From Ptychodera flava (Eukaryota > Hemichordata > Enteropneusta > Ptychoderidae), in NCBI RefSeq assembly GCF_041260155.1, contig NC_091928.1:31171388-31235387 (forward strand): a stretch of DNA of 64,000 nt, given 5' to 3'. Every line of letters begins with the position of its first letter. The stretch's first letter is position 1. The notes under the pieces were generated by a model. The model was given only the letters and a program-made list of their open reading frames with translations. It searched no databases and was not told the origin of the DNA. Positions 39,841 through 53,200 of the stretch are shown piece after piece. A program made the translations under genes and the position numbers.

Positions 39841-40049
39841 TGTAGTACTCGCTTAACCCTATGACAAAACATTTCACTGACCAATGTAGTACTCGCTTAA
39901 CCCATAGACCCTCGAGGGTCTATGCTTAACCCTATGACAAAACGTTTCACTGACACTGACCAATGTAGTAATCGCTTAACCCTATGGCAAAACGTTTCAC
40001 TGACCAATGTAGTAATCGCTTAACCCTATGGCAAAACGTTTCACTGACC
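39841..40049. repeat. 44-bp minisatellite overlapping a splice donor
   Basis: Units start at 39841, 39885, 39964 and 40008 with TGTAGTAATCGCTTAACCCT, then ATGGCAAAACGTTTCACTGACC. The second unit carries an inserted palindrome (CATAGACCCTCGAGGGTCTA). The right edge coincides with the donor of ARC copy C exon 5 (minus strand AG|GTCAGTGAAACG). Confidence 0.85.
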
Positions 40050-40401
40050 TATCCCTCTTGTACGCGCCTTCAGTTCGGTTACCACTGAGCATGACAGATA
40101 CAACACCAGTGGACATGTTAGCAATCTAAAAGTAATGGAAGTAGTGCATCATTAGCTGTTTGTAGGAGCATGAACATTTCGCATGTCATCTATAACAATT
40201 GATGAATCTTTAGAATAAAGTAGATTCGAACATGACAGCTTTTCCATCTCCACACAGATGTAGATGTGCCCAGATAGACATATCTTGTCAATACAAACAC
40301 ATTACTAAATGAATGAAAATAAATAAATAAACTTTCCACAAGTCAAAAGCTTTTACAGCTTTGCTTATCTACTTAATATTAAAACTTTTACTTGCACTTA
40401 C

Positions 40402-40635
40402 ATTGACGGATGTGTCCCTCCAGAAACTACCGGATGAAGTGGTAGCATAGCCTTCTAAGCACTCAGCCGGGTTGCAGTGATCGTAGTTAATACCCGGGTA
40501 GTCTTCTTTGCCGCACCATATCAGCCCGTCAACTAGACAACCTGTGAGTGTGTCTGCCAGGGTTACAAAGTTGCATCGCTTGGAGTATGTGAGTGCAGCT
40601 TTCTCGACCTCGTCTTTTCCAGACCAAAGAAGTGT
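40402..40635 (-). CDS. Exon 4 (active-site exon) of ARC copy C
   Basis: 78 codons, phase 0 at both ends, with AG before ACACTTCTTTGG and GTAAGT after TCCGTCAAT. It encodes LLWSG, TLADTLTG, WCGKEDYPGINYDHC and SFWRDTS. It is 18 nt longer than the 216-nt equivalent in copies A and B because of a longer segment between the Cys cluster and the SxSFW motif. This is the best preserved part of the copy C locus. Confidence 0.85.
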
Positions 40636-40748
40636 CTATATGGTACAAGTAGATGATATGTTGGAATGAAAAGATTGATATAAGAATAGACCATTAACGT
40701 TTTATTCGCATAAATGAAACAAAAATCATCACAAACCACGTGTATGAC

Positions 40749-40769
40749 ATACATACATACATACATACA

Positions 40770-40803
<34 letters not shown>

Positions 40804-40853
40804 CATACGCACACACATACATACATACATACATACATACATACATACATACA

Positions 40854-40882
<29 letters not shown>
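40749..40882. repeat. (CATA)n microsatellite
   Basis: Tetranucleotide CATA run with a short CACA/GCAC interruption, in intron 3 of ARC copy C. Confidence 0.97.
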
Positions 40883-40884
<2 letters not shown>

Positions 40885-41565
40885 TAAATCAGTTGAACGA
40901 CGTTTTATTAACGTGCTTTGCTACACTTTTACCTTAAGTTTAACGTCATCATCTATCGAAAATTCCCCATGACGCCTTACCTTGTTGGTAGGGATTTCTT
41001 GGTAAGTCTCTATCAAGTACTCTGAATACGTTCCATCCTCTAAACCACACTCAGGTTTGTATGAAAAGCTGTTGTTTAAAGGTCGACCAGATTTCTGAAC
41101 AATCTCTGCAAAATATGAGACACAGTGGTATTGTCACTGTTTGGGTATCGATGCTTTTGATGGCGCATTCAGTGATAAAATATCATTGCGAAATCGTGTT
41201 ATAATTATGACCCACGATTTTTTAAAAAAGTGGGTTCAAGAGTAAGTATTCACTAAGCATTCGCAAAACACTTGATAATAGTAGATTTCATTGCCAACAT
41301 TTATTGAAACCACTGATTTTATTTGATATACTGGTAACATCCTCCGTTTACAATTATGACTTTCTGATGGTAAGTTATTTGAAATACAATAATGTTGAGT
41401 AATCAGCTGGTACACATTTGCTACTCAACTGTAATTCCACTGTACTCGAAGACATATTTGTAGCTCATAACAACTGAAAGTATTCAAATATAACGATGGA
41501 ACATTGACATCCCTCTCTTTGACCAGTCAGTTTACCTGTGTACGTTCTAATAAAGCACCGCTTGA

Positions 41566-41905
41566 GGTAGAATGCGCCTCGGGGACAGATATTTGGCATC
41601 CCAAAATTTTACGATTCTTTTCTGATCTAACTCTAGGTTGGGCTCATTTTAAAAGTATTTGAGTAAGGATCATTTTCACCGTCTTGGTTTTTCGTAAATT
41701 GAAAATTTTATTTTTCAGCATAGAAATAACACTGGAATAGCGGCCATTTTGAATTTATGTCAGTTAATTTGTTTCTCCAGTACAAAAATTTGTAAGATAA
41801 CCCCTGATTTTTATTTTTTCATTTGGTGAGAGTACGTTGGAGATTTTTATTTAGGAAAATGTGAGAAAAAGTTTAAGTCTTTCACTTTCGAGGTACATAC
41901 TTCCT
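41566..41905 (-). mobile_element. MITE family M1, reverse copy in ARC copy C intron
   Basis: GGTAGAATGCGCCTCGGGGA at the left end and CTTTCGAGGTACATACTTCC at the right. Same ends as 19412-19760 in inverse orientation, with diverged interior and eroded TTAA sites. Lies in the intron between exons 2 and 3 of ARC copy C. Confidence 0.8.
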
Positions 41906-42121
41906 AAATGTAACCCCACTTCGTTGATTCTATACAGCTGTGTAGATAATGCATAGAAGCTGAAGAATTTGATAGCCTGTTAACTGCACTGGCTTTCAAA
42001 CGAGAGTCGCTGATAGATTTTCTTTATGATCAGTACCCGTTGTGATCGGTCGTCTGAACGAAATTTTCACATCTCCGGATTACTGTGTCTTGAATGTCCT
42101 TGGCAGCGCCATTGCAGGTCA

Positions 42122-44149
42122 CTATGGGAAAGAAAGGTAGAGACACGGAAGCTATAAGCCCAAAGCAGACACCCGAGACATTAGCACAGATAAAAGGCAT
42201 GGCAGATAGAGAGGTATAGTATAACATAAGGAAAACCATCATAAAGGTGAATGTCAGGAAAACACGAAATGCGCCCTCAGCTTAGGGATTGGCAGTTCCT
42301 CAGCTTCAGGAGGAGGGTCGGTGGATTACATTTTTTACTGAGCATCGATTTGGCCCACCCCCTCCCCTAACGGATACAAGAAAAAATAGTTACCCATACA
42401 AACTTTAAAAAATAGACTGAAACAACAAAGTTATACTTTTATGTGGAAAAAACTCTTGCAATATTTCACAACGCCTGTCTCTTAACCACTTTGAAATTAT
42501 TACGTACATACTTTTGTAATCAAGTTGATCAAATTATATACATCATTAGCTTCTGTAGATACAAGGGGGTGATATGAAGTATGCCATGTAGGTTCCAGGC
42601 ATAGAAATAAATGCCAAAAAATGAAATCAGAATCACCGTTCAAAGGAAACTTTGGCTAGTTTACAGGTACACGCAGATAAAAGATCATTCTTGTGTGGCT
42701 AAGATCAGCGAATCATGATACAAACATGTTGAATTCACTGCCCTAAGACTGAATATTTAGTTATTGCGCTGAAATGACACGCTATGCAAATGGCAGCTAC
42801 AAACAAGTAAATTAATTCATAATTCATATTTTAATAGCTAGATTTTAAACTTACGGTAAAATACATTTTTGTCACGTCAGCGTTTTGCATACGAATTTGA
42901 ATATGGGAAAAGTGTGGAAAAAGTATTTAGAAAGAGCAGTGAATGTAAGTTGTGATTTTCTGCACACAAATTGGTGTCACCACTTGTGCAGAGAGAGCGG
43001 TAGTGAACTAAACTCTGACGTGGGGGAATCAGACTGTAACCAGACTTCTAGTGGAGTTTAAATTTACCCATGCTTTACTCACATTCGACAGTAGCTGTAA
43101 CTTATGGCAAATGTTCGTGATTTTGTTAGATTACGTAGACTAGCTACAGACATACCAGGATCTCAGCTCGTCGAGAAGCATGCGTATATTGAAAATGTTG
43201 TGTTAAAACTTGAACTTTAGTCTTGACTTAAAATTCACTTGCTGCCTTTACATACGCATGTTTTGTAATTAGAATAACACTTGGCATTTCAACATGCCTT
43301 TATCCCTTTAACCATCATGGTTTGATCCAAGTATTTTCTATTTTGTGATTACGTTGGACCTCTACAGGGGAATATAGGGGTGGAACGATGGTTAACGGAA
43401 TACAAGATACTGTCGCTGGACTGTGGGCACTCGGCACAGCCTGAACTTTGTCCGTGATTTATCGATGCCAGAATGCTCTGTTTCCATGGCATTTACAGGT
43501 ACATTTATCACCTGGGTTTGTTTGCTCTGACCAAACATAATGACACATAAGTTTTTTCACATAATCTATTTAATTGTTTGCGATTTGTTTCCCAATGATC
43601 ATACTGTGCAGGTCGATCGATGCCTGGATGCTGCGAAGGGCAAAAACATTTTGAACACACGGAAGTGAAAAAAAGGAAACTAAACTTGACCTTTTGCTAG
43701 ACTTAATGTTATTAAACACCAGCCCGTGAGTGTATTGATAGTATGGGCCTGGAAAGTGAAAGGTTTAAACTTTTGGTCATTTTTTCTGGTTGAAAGTTTC
43801 AGCAATTCTATTCTCAAATCAAGAATGAAAATTTTGAGGTCAGCGTGCAAAGCTAACCCAAAAGAGTGGAAGATCAGAAAAATTATAAAATTTGTTTCCA
43901 TGACAAAGACTAAGCCAAGTGTTTTCACCTTTGTCATATTATTTCAAAGAGTGACATGTCATGGGAGGATTGAGAGATAATACCACATGAATAGTGTTAG
44001 CAGTTATAAACAAGGTAATAGAAGAAGGGAAATCGTGGGGTTACACTGAGTGTTACGACGAGCAGAAAATTAGACAATAACATCGGAAAACGAAAAACAT
44101 ATACGACTTTTCACTCATTGGATTGGGAAAGAAGAGCATATACTCTTAC
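42122..44149. other. Putative intron 1 of ARC copy C
   Basis: Holds the degenerate M1 MITE at 43738 and otherwise AT-rich sequence. No other coding frame recognised. Confidence 0.45.
43738..43900 (+). mobile_element. MITE family M1, degenerate fragment
   Basis: GATAGTATGGGCCTGGAAAG, then GTGAAAGGTTTAAACTTTTG parallels the left half of the 19412 copy, including the later GATGAAAATTTTGAGG-like stretch. The right end is not recognisable. Confidence 0.55.
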
Positions 44150-44238
44150 CTACAACATGACTGAACGCAGAGATGCCGGGAAACCGTGATGATAGGAAAA
44201 CAGCAAACACACAAGTACACAAGTCTTACAGGTCCCAT
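44150..44238 (-). CDS. Candidate signal-peptide exon of ARC copy C
   Basis: Ends at the strong donor TTGTAG|GTAAGAG. The frame that splices correctly into exon 2 reads CVFAVFLSSRFPGISAFSHV, like the copy B signal peptide ending. The only ATG (44238) opens a different frame, one base off; the region is 89 nt against 88 in copy B. Either a frame-disrupted exon or a chance match. Confidence 0.45.
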
Positions 44239-46893
44239 GTTTGTGCACCGTTTTTGCTACTATGAGGTCTCACACAGCAACCTGAAAAGCATTACCTGAC
44301 GATATCGCATGCCATGGCGCCAAAATAAACCACGCCTTCACGGCTACGTGATGTACAAGCTAATTAATACCCTTATCATGAGTTGTTATCTTGAAATGCT
44401 TCCAGGGGAATACTTGCGCATGCCTGTGTTCAGGCCGATTTACCCCGAAGATCACCGATTATATGAATATTAAGGGTTAAAACACTGCAACACACTGATT
44501 GGGAGATCGAAAATTAAAATAAAACTCTGGGCATTTTTTCCAAAATCATACTGCATTTATTCAGTATTAGGCAGTACAATATCATTTGAACGGCATTCGT
44601 AAGGTCACAACAAACTTGAAGTTGAGGTCAACCCAGATTGGCTATTTCCTAAAGGTCTTGTCAAAGGTCACAACACTTAGTTAATTTCAAACTGTTGTTT
44701 GCCTTGCGCTCTATCATTGATTCAATGAAATCTATATTAATAGCATTCCAATGAGTCGTTGACAACCGTGCCTTTGTCTTATCTCTTTTCCCATACTACG
44801 CCTATTATTGAACTGAATGCTATTTTATTTCATATTAACCAGTGTTATCAATTGGAATCGCAGTGAAGGAGGAATTGAAATGAAAACGTACGTGGGTAAA
44901 TTAGTAAATTTAAATATTTTTTATTGAAAAATGGGCGATACATAAATACAATACTTGCAATTTAAAGAACTTCAAGTTCATTTCATTGGCAATGATGATA
45001 AAAGTGAGCTTATAAAGAAAGCTCACGCATAACGTGATATGTTATGTTAAATATTTCATTTCATACATTATACGTTAAAATGTTATTTGTGTTATTTTAA
45101 TTTATTTTGATCAGTATAAAAAGGCACTTATTGAAGTTAAATTGACATGTAAATATAACATGAATCGCAATAGAAGCATTACCCTGCCACAGAAAGGACG
45201 ACAGACAGACACAAGTCGACATACGCACACAGACAGGGAGATACTGACATAGACAGACTACGACGGACAGACCGTAATAAAGACAGAGAGAAGGTAGAGA
45301 TAGGAAGAGACAGAAACGACGAACACCGACGTCCCAGCTCGATAACATCTGAAGTTTCCCAACATATCCATACTGAATCACCAGACCACTCTCTGGACAA
45401 ATGTACAAATTATTGATAGAGATTTCTGATACTGCGAAAGGGGCGTAAAGAAGGCTATTATATATCCGTGTTAACCAGCCATGTCTTAATAGAGACAGTG
45501 AAAGTCATAAATTACCAAAGTCTATGACCCGATTTTGATGTCACGTGTCCGAAAGGTAACGACATTAAGATCGGCTTATTCTGCTGATGAAAGTTGTAGT
45601 TCTGCAACCAAAAACTTCAGTGACGAAAATCTAGTGTGTTAAATCACAATTCATTGAAAATAATCAATGATCAAAGTATAGACACATACACTTATTGCTA
45701 TGCAAATTAAGACCTCACGCGAAAAAGAATCAGATTCACATTCCTTTATTCTTCAAACAAACATGTACAAGCCTTCTCACAGTTGTAAATATAGCAATAA
45801 TATAGTAGACCAAAAAATATCTGTACTGTAAGAAACAACAACTTTTATCGTAAGCAATATCCTACATGTCAATTTCACAAAAACTGTATCTCGCAGATCA
45901 TCAGTGAAAAGGATTTTCTTTTAATGTCTCCCGTGATTCCTTAATAAATGTAGCGCTGTAAATTCAAAACGTCGGGTACCATATCATTTCTCCTCAAGGA
46001 AAATGTCAAGTTAGTTTTCAAGAGTACATACAAAGGGTGAGATTTCCATTGTCAGATTGTCCTTATTTAAATACTAGTAGTTTTTAATATGAAATCTAAC
46101 TAAGGAAAGAACAAGGGTCGAGCAATATTTCAACGCCTTCTTTGGCATATACACGAAAAAGCGCTCGGAAGCTAAGACATTGGAATAAACTTAGCCTTGA
46201 CATATGAAGAGGTTAACCGCAGTCGCGAGACAAAAATTTTAAATACTCGACAATTTTCTTTTCCGACTTTTAAGTGTCAGAGCCACAAGACCTGTAAGTT
46301 ATTTATATATTGATATGACTTTAAGATGACATATTTCCAAGTTTAACTATGGTCTCTTTACATTATTCCATCTAATCTTGTCATGAATGGCTGCCTATTT
46401 AGAAAAAGACCGTAAACTTTGCCACGCTGAAAAAATGGAGAAGGTTTTTTTTAGATGGCAATCTTTCAAGAATGTGAAGGTTCTAAAAATTTGAAGTACA
46501 CAAATTCCCTTGAGAGTTTTTCTGTCTGAGATATGGCAGAGAATAACGTATCGGAAGGGTGAATTTTCTTACGCTCAGGAACTTAAATATATACAGTGAG
46601 TAAATTTTAATAGTTCGGCTCCGATTTGCCAGCGGGCGTTTGTCCAAGAAGTTCTCGAAGTTGTAAGATCAGGTGGTTATGTAAATAGGGAGGAGTCATT
46701 AAATTTATGTTGACATCCACAAATATCTGCGTCTGCAGTCAAAACAGCGAGTCCAGGCTGTGTATTTTATTCCATGCACATTCATCGTTCAGCCTGAGTT
46801 TGAGAAACTTCACTGTTGTAAGTATTGTTTTTTGGGATGGACAGAATTGTACACCGCTCATAATCCAAATTCATAGTAAGTATTTTCAGCGAC
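44239..46893. other. Intergenic region between ARC copy C and the first MS4A-like gene
   Basis: The two minus-strand genes follow each other across this gap. It includes a GACA-rich low-complexity patch (45190-45310). No further exon recognised. Confidence 0.5.
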
Positions 46894-49800
46894 TCAGTTT
46901 TCCTCAGTGACGACTCCCAACATTCCGTTGATGCCAGTTGGTCTTCTGAGTGGAGATACTGGCTACTGACAACAAAAAGTGCAAAGTGATGTGAAGAGAA
47001 AAACGAAGACAGCTGTAAACACCAAGGAGAGCGCCCTCTATAGGAAGCGAGAAATACTACACTCAGAATGTGAAAACATGGAAATACAGCTGAGTTCTCC
47101 TGATGTATAGATGTTTGATTTTGAATATAATCTTTCTCATACGTTGACGGAATTTTCGTTTTTCTGTTACCGGAAATTATTAATTAGCATTTTCATCCGA
47201 TTTTCTTTGCCTTTTTCCTCATATTAGCATCAGGTGCATGCACTGTAGATAAGAATCTTCAAGGAGAAAATAACATGTTTTGCCTGGCTTACCTGAACAG
47301 TTGAGTTTTTACAGCAATGTGCATTTGAAAATGTTCCGCACAGAACGCTGACAAACACAGCCAATATAAATGCGCAGAGGCAGAAAGCTAGGATCATGGC
47401 ATCGATGAACATCCTGGCCTGAAATTATTTAGAATGTATATAGATTCAGTTCCTTTGAAACTGAGCTTGTGAGGGCGCTGGCGTTGACAGACCAGCCAAT
47501 AGCTTCAGAGCATACGCAAATTCAGGATAAATATAAGAGCACTGTTTTGCCAAGATTTCATGTGGCAAATGTACAGTGTCCTATGAGATCGTATATAAAT
47601 TGTTACAACTTAAGTAGACGTGAAATAGGTTAATTTTGCTTAGACTGGGTACATCACTTGTTCAAGTTCATGTCAACGAACGTCTATTATGGGTGAAATA
47701 CGAATAAACATAATGCAAAATTTCTCCATTGAAGCGCTCCGTGAATTTCTTCGTTAAAAAGAATGTTGCACCACGTTGCACATCGCAAATAATGAGTCAC
47801 CCATATGGCTGACGTCATGAAGGAGATAAAACTGTGAAGTCAACAGGATAATCAAAATCTCTAAGAACATTATTAGGAATAAGTTTATGAACAATGAACG
47901 GACACCAATCAAATTGTAAATCTGCTGAAGAAACATGAGCTGTAACATTTTTAAATATATGTTTATCACTTTTTGTTAATAAAATACGTATCTTTTCTTA
48001 TTCCTCTCCCCTTTTAAATATTCGATGTTAGCTTTGCCGCGATAATGCAATATTGATAAACATTAACAAGCATGAGACGCCAATATCAGCAATAACATTA
48101 GGCATACACACAGGTTGTGATGGCAAATTGAAGTGGAACTCCATGCATTTTAACAGGATTTTATTAGTCATTACAAGCTACAGCTCACGGGGTTTTAACA
48201 ATTTACAAGCATTATACAACGACCCATGCATATTTTACCGCATCGTACAGCTGCAAGCACGCCATGTATAGATCGAAAATACTTACATCCATGCTGACGT
48301 GACAGAATTGCCAACAGTTGCAGTAGAACACCCAGCAGTCAATTCCTTCGAAGGTCATGGCGATCGATGCGTGTATTATCGGCAGCAGCGAAAAGAACGT
48401 GGTCAAGTTTGACGACGTTGTGGCATGTTTCACCTGAAACGACATTCGAAAGGGCTGTATTTAACAAGCGGGAAAACATATTATTTCTATAGGAGCACAT
48501 CGTTTCTCTGAATCACGGTCTCTCCTCGTACGTACCATGCCACCTCGCCGGAAGTGGTTATCCAGGCACTCGTCAAAATAAGCTGTAACAGTCATCTTTA
48601 CAAATAACAGATTTCCAAATTTTAAAATTTCAAGCGTATCAAAATTGATTATTTAAAGTAATTTTAGATTGCATTTTATCCGGCAAATACTACGTATGAG
48701 AGCAGGTCACCTGAGTATACAAATATTACTATATGCTTCATCCGTTGTCATGGTGATCTCCGGATGAATAATTCGACCATCGTCCTGTACCTATAGCGGA
48801 GGGCATTCTTTGACTGTAGTGTTGTGTCATTTTAAGGGGAAAGGTGGTATTCCTTATTCTCTCATGCAGCCGTGCATTCAAGTGTTAGCGAGGGCAGAGT
48901 TTGTGTTAAGATCATTACGATACAATTCACCATATACAATGGTTAACAAATACCCTTCATTAGGTGTTCAAACAAAACAGTCTATGCAAGACTACTTCTG
49001 CAAAAGTCACGAGGTTGACTGGAACTACTCCGTAAAAGTCGAGTTTGTGGCCCGATGATAATATTCAAATACAACGTCATATGTAAAATCATTCTAGTAA
49101 GGATCACACTAACTTACTTCAGACTGTTTTGCACAAAATTCCTCTATTTTTTCTTGACAATATAGTTATCAGACATTACTTACAGCGTTAGGGGTCTTCA
49201 ACCGTCCTGCTCTTATACCTAAAATACCAGACACAAGGATCTATATACAAGGAAACAAATAAAGATATGTAATTTATTTTATCGAATTTTTGATAGCGCA
49301 ATTTGTAGCATTATGATACGTGCACTGCAGATCGGGTTTGTACTACCTTTTTACTTTATGTCTTTATTAACTGAGAAATTTTGAAAAAAAATATACGAAA
49401 ATAACGCTAGAAAATCACAAACTTTCAAGCGTGAAAAAATGAGACAATGACATCATGACGGGCTGTGAACTTGTAACACCATGACCGTAAATTTGATAAC
49501 TATCAACAAGGGTAGCGTCAGTAAATATATATACTCCTGGGTCCACCTGATGTTCAAGGTAATTTGATAATACAAATATTCAAAATTCAATCTTAAACTA
49601 GTGTATCTACTGCACGTACACTGTCACAAATGATGAATTTGAAATTATAGTAAGCTGCGTTTGGTAGAGGAAGTATTTAAGGCAATTAGTTCAACGGTCA
49701 TTAAAGTGTAAAATTTTTGAAGTTAATATTTAAAGCGAAAATTCACATCTGAATTCTCAGTACCGATGAGATGCATTGCCGACATTTTGTTTTGTCGCTT

Positions 49801-50218
49801 CCAAAATTGTCAGGATTCTAAAAATTCGAATAATTAAATATTCAGCTAGGGGATCATCCGTTGTGCTCACATTTTCAGATAACGAGAGCTATAGTAGCAA
49901 CAGTATATGAAAGACAGAATTGTTGCCTTTGGGGATCAGAGAGTTGATGAAACGAAGGACAAACCAAATGGATCTGTTCAATCTTACCACAATTCCGCAC
50001 CAAATCCCAGTACATATGTACGCAAGATAACATCCTACGAATATTGCAGCTATTGCAAATGATATAACACACACTCCCGTGATCAACTGCAGGACGCTGA
50101 CGTCTTTCACTCGTTTTGCTCGGAGAAGAAACTGCAGTCTGTACCGAGCCGGGTAGATATGCATTGCTGACGTCACAGAGTCCTGCCGGAAGTTGAAGCG
50201 GGTGGAAGGGTCATCCAT
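46894..50218 (-). CDS. MS4A-like four-pass membrane protein, six exons (first MS4A-like gene)
   Basis: Inferred minus-strand exons, all phase 0: 49988-50218 (start, 77 codons), 49184-49240 (ILVSGILGIRAGRLKTPNA), 48544-48582 (LILTSAWITTSGE), 48287-48433 (49 codons), 47293-47418 (42 codons), 46894-46962 (22 codons plus stop). Total about 222 residues. TM1 is VLQLITGVCVISFAIAAIF, followed by GIWCGIV and the VSGILGI motif, which is the MS4A (CD20-like) signature of TM1, loop and TM2. TM3 lies around FFSLLPIIHASIAM and TM4 around ILAFCLCAFILAVFVSVLC, ending in a Cys pair. The start is preceded by an in-frame cytoplasmic N-terminus without a signal peptide, as expected. The 39-nt exon is the weakest call: its donor GAG|GTGGCA is poor, and the stronger GTACGT 8 nt downstream would break the frame. 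MS4A proteins act as membrane adaptors or ion-flux modulators; no specific role can be read here. Confidence 0.72.
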
Positions 50219-53200
50219 TCTTTTTGTAGTCTGCTAGCGGTTAATCAATTGTGGTGCTTCTGTGTTCTTTTTTGTCCTGTTTTTCGTTACAAATTATTTT
50301 CTTTTTCTTTCTGTTTTTGTTAAGAGAGCGGAATTTTTCTAGTAGATACGACCACAGCATATACGGGAAATTTTGAATACTTCCATAGCCGCTGTACAAT
50401 GCAATACATGGGTCCAAAGTTTGAAGTCGGAGGGAATCGGTCGAATTATGAGATCTCCAGGCAGTCTTCCAGCATTCCTCTGTTGTGTTTACCTATGGAG
50501 TGTGCTTCTATGCTTGTTGACAGATAAACACTCGGCTTAAAGGTTAAATTCCATCGATATCTGGAATATAAAATAGTGTCGTTTTAACACTGGTATTTTT
50601 ATCATCCGCGCTAAGTAGACCGAGTAACACAGAATTATCAGTTTCTTCAAAGATATCTAATTGAGTATTCGCTAAACTTCAGAATCTGGGGTTCTTTCAC
50701 CTCATATCAAGTGATACAGCTTGCTTGCAATGTAAAAATTTCGCATAACGCATAGTTCTGATATCGTTCGAGCCGTTACCTTCCACAGTCCGTAACATGT
50801 TTTTTGTACTATCAGACACTCTTCTATAATAAAAACAGTACACTGTTCACAAAGGTTTTTGTATGTTATTTGTTGGTTTTGTTTGTTTGTTTGTTTGCTT
50901 GCTTGTTTGCTTGCTTGCTTGGCTGTGTGTGTTTGTGTGTGTGTGTGTTTGTTTGCTTGCTTGCTTGCTTTGAAAAGTAAACAGATCACTAAGTGCTCTA
51001 TTCTTAATGAGAAGGCCGAACACAATTAGCTCGATTGTTAAAGATTGCTAGGAGACTATGAAGGGTATGACAGACATCACCGTGCTTTTCGGTGTTTACA
51101 TTAAGTCCATTACACTCTAATGATATTTGAAAATTATACTAGTTTTGTCGTGGTGGAGTTGGCAAATATTGACGTTGAAGTCGAAAGAAGAGGCGATATG
51201 ATGATGAAACGAAATGTTGCCTTTCTGATTGCAGTTTCGAGCGCACAAAGCGAAGGGCGTGAAGCCATAAATTGAAAAACCAAAGCACGATAAAATTGAG
51301 ATACAGCTAACTTTTTTTATGACTTATTTGTCATTTTACTTTTTATTTGTAATATTCTAACGTACGTACAAATTGCACAGCATTACAGCTTCACTTTCAA
51401 CACTTTGGACCAATCAGCTACTTGGTTGCAAATGTCTACAGCCGGTACTGGTAGGTAATAAAATTACATCACAATAACGTGATAAAGTGTCAGCTTGGAA
51501 AAAATGTTGCTTTTTAAAACACTGTTGTCAAACAAAGGCAACGACACAATTTGTGACTATATATTCCATACCTTTGTAAAGAATTTGAACTTATTCGACG
51601 GAAATTAATCATAGAAACAAAATTTGAGGATTCCCTTACTTATTTACATTACAGAGGTCGATGACCTTCCCGCCTACTTCTCCCCAAAGCAAAACGTAGA
51701 ATCGCTTCATTTTACGAAAACAGGCGGCCATGGGAGTCACATATTAAAATATGTAATCACTAAGTCACAAAGCATGACTGCCACGATGCCTTCTTTGATG
51801 ATAAATCATAAAAGTCAAGTGACATTTTTTATTTTGTACTGCCTAAAGAAATATGGTGAATTTCATGTAATACTTGCGATCAAAACGTGTATCTGTGCTG
51901 CCTTCTTTTTGTAAGAAGAATACTTAGGTGTCATTTTATATTACTCAATCATCATTTGTAATCATCAAATTGCACATGTTACCATAATATGTTTTGTTGT
52001 GCAGCCGGATGACTTCATTGACCTTGACAGACCCTAAGATCAACCGTACTTGGACCGCCACGACATGATCAATAATTCCTACATAACATCAACTAGCAGA
52101 ACAAGATGGCGACGCCGCGTATACATTCGAAAAGATATCTTCTACAACATTGACAACTGTCAACGCTTTAAATCACTACAAATTATCTTATCCTGTCACT
52201 CCAAACCCTTCAACAAGTTACTATGTAAATTGATAAAAACCGTTTTCTGCCTCGAAATGTATCCGCAGCTGAAGTTTGTTTGTTGATTTTTACATGTGAG
52301 CTGATTTTCACGGCAAATACTGCTTTGTTGTTAGTAAAAACGTCATTTTTGGACATGCTGCTTGCAACTAAATCGACAAAATCATTTCGGATTTCCGTAG
52401 AAGCGGAACAAATTTTTATGGAGAGATCAAATCACTTGAAAAACTTATCATTATAAAGTGAATGAAATGGTTGAATTACTAAATATTTAAGACATTAAGT
52501 TTTTCTAGGAATCAGTAGTACAATAAGGCTTCTCGACTGAATTTATTGCTTATTTCTTTTGGATCACGGATGAACATTTTCTTTGCTTGCCTGGCGACTG
52601 TTCTTGTTAAACATGTAGATGGCCTCCACTGAAATTAGCCTTGGTGCGTACACAGTGCGTGCAATGCTGGTTTTCAGATCTCTGTCGCCTGTCGGTTCGC
52701 GTTCATACAAGACAGAGGCATTTACAGTAGGATATGAGGAGCCTATTTATTCGGTTGTGCAATGTAATGATGCTTGGCCACTTCTTATTCTTCGTTGATT
52801 GCTCCATTCTTTTGGCATTTCGTGTGTACAGACGACTCTGATCGTGACTTTGATCGACTCGAGTTCTTATATAGTGATCGATAGCTGGCAATATGCTCGC
52901 TAATCAGAAGTTTGTCTAGAACGCGAACCCTATTTTGTAGAAGCCATATTGTTTTGTTAAGTCAATCCCGACGCAGAGATCAGAACGAAGGTCGGCACTG
53001 CGGAATATCTTTACCTTCTCGCCATCAAACTTTATTACACTCTACTCTTCTCTTAGACGACAGGAACTGACGTTGATGGTCCCATATGTGCAGGGAAGTA
53101 ATGATGAAATGGTTGAACTGGTATGCATTTTGGGTGAACTTCAATGTGTTTCACCTTTGACGGGAAAACTTTGGACAACTGGCCTCTGTTGTTGATGATA

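Larger units (their letters stand above)
38541..44238 (-). pseudogene. ADP-ribosyl cyclase family gene, diverged third copy with frame problems (ARC copy C)
   Basis: Minus-strand exons recognised by alignment to copies A and B: candidate exon 1 44150-44238, exon 2 42037-42121 (AAKDIQDTVIRRCENF), exon 3 40981-41105 (DCSEIWSTFKQQLF, then KPECGLEDGTYSEYL in another frame), exon 4 40402-40635 (TLLWSGKDEVEKAA, TLADTLTGCLVDGLIWCG, SFWRDTS), exon 5 40049-40125 (STGVVSVMLSG), exon 6 38541-38623 (FFGKYELPN, then [10 protein letters not shown] in another frame). Splice sites are canonical and exon 2 and 4-5 phases fit. Exon 3 is 125 nt where 121 or 124 is expected, exon 6 is 83 where 81 or 84 is expected, and exon 1 is 89 where 88 is expected. 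Exons 7-8 were not found. Ala occupies the CD38 Glu146 position. Either a decaying gene or a locus with uncorrected single-base indels in the assembly; the repeated off-by-one pattern makes both worth testing. Confidence 0.72.

Noticed and set aside
40563-40937. Frames of MYVC and THIH repeats on both strands
   Set aside because: Translation of the (CATA)n microsatellite; the minus-strand ones only overlap the real copy C exon 4 by chance.
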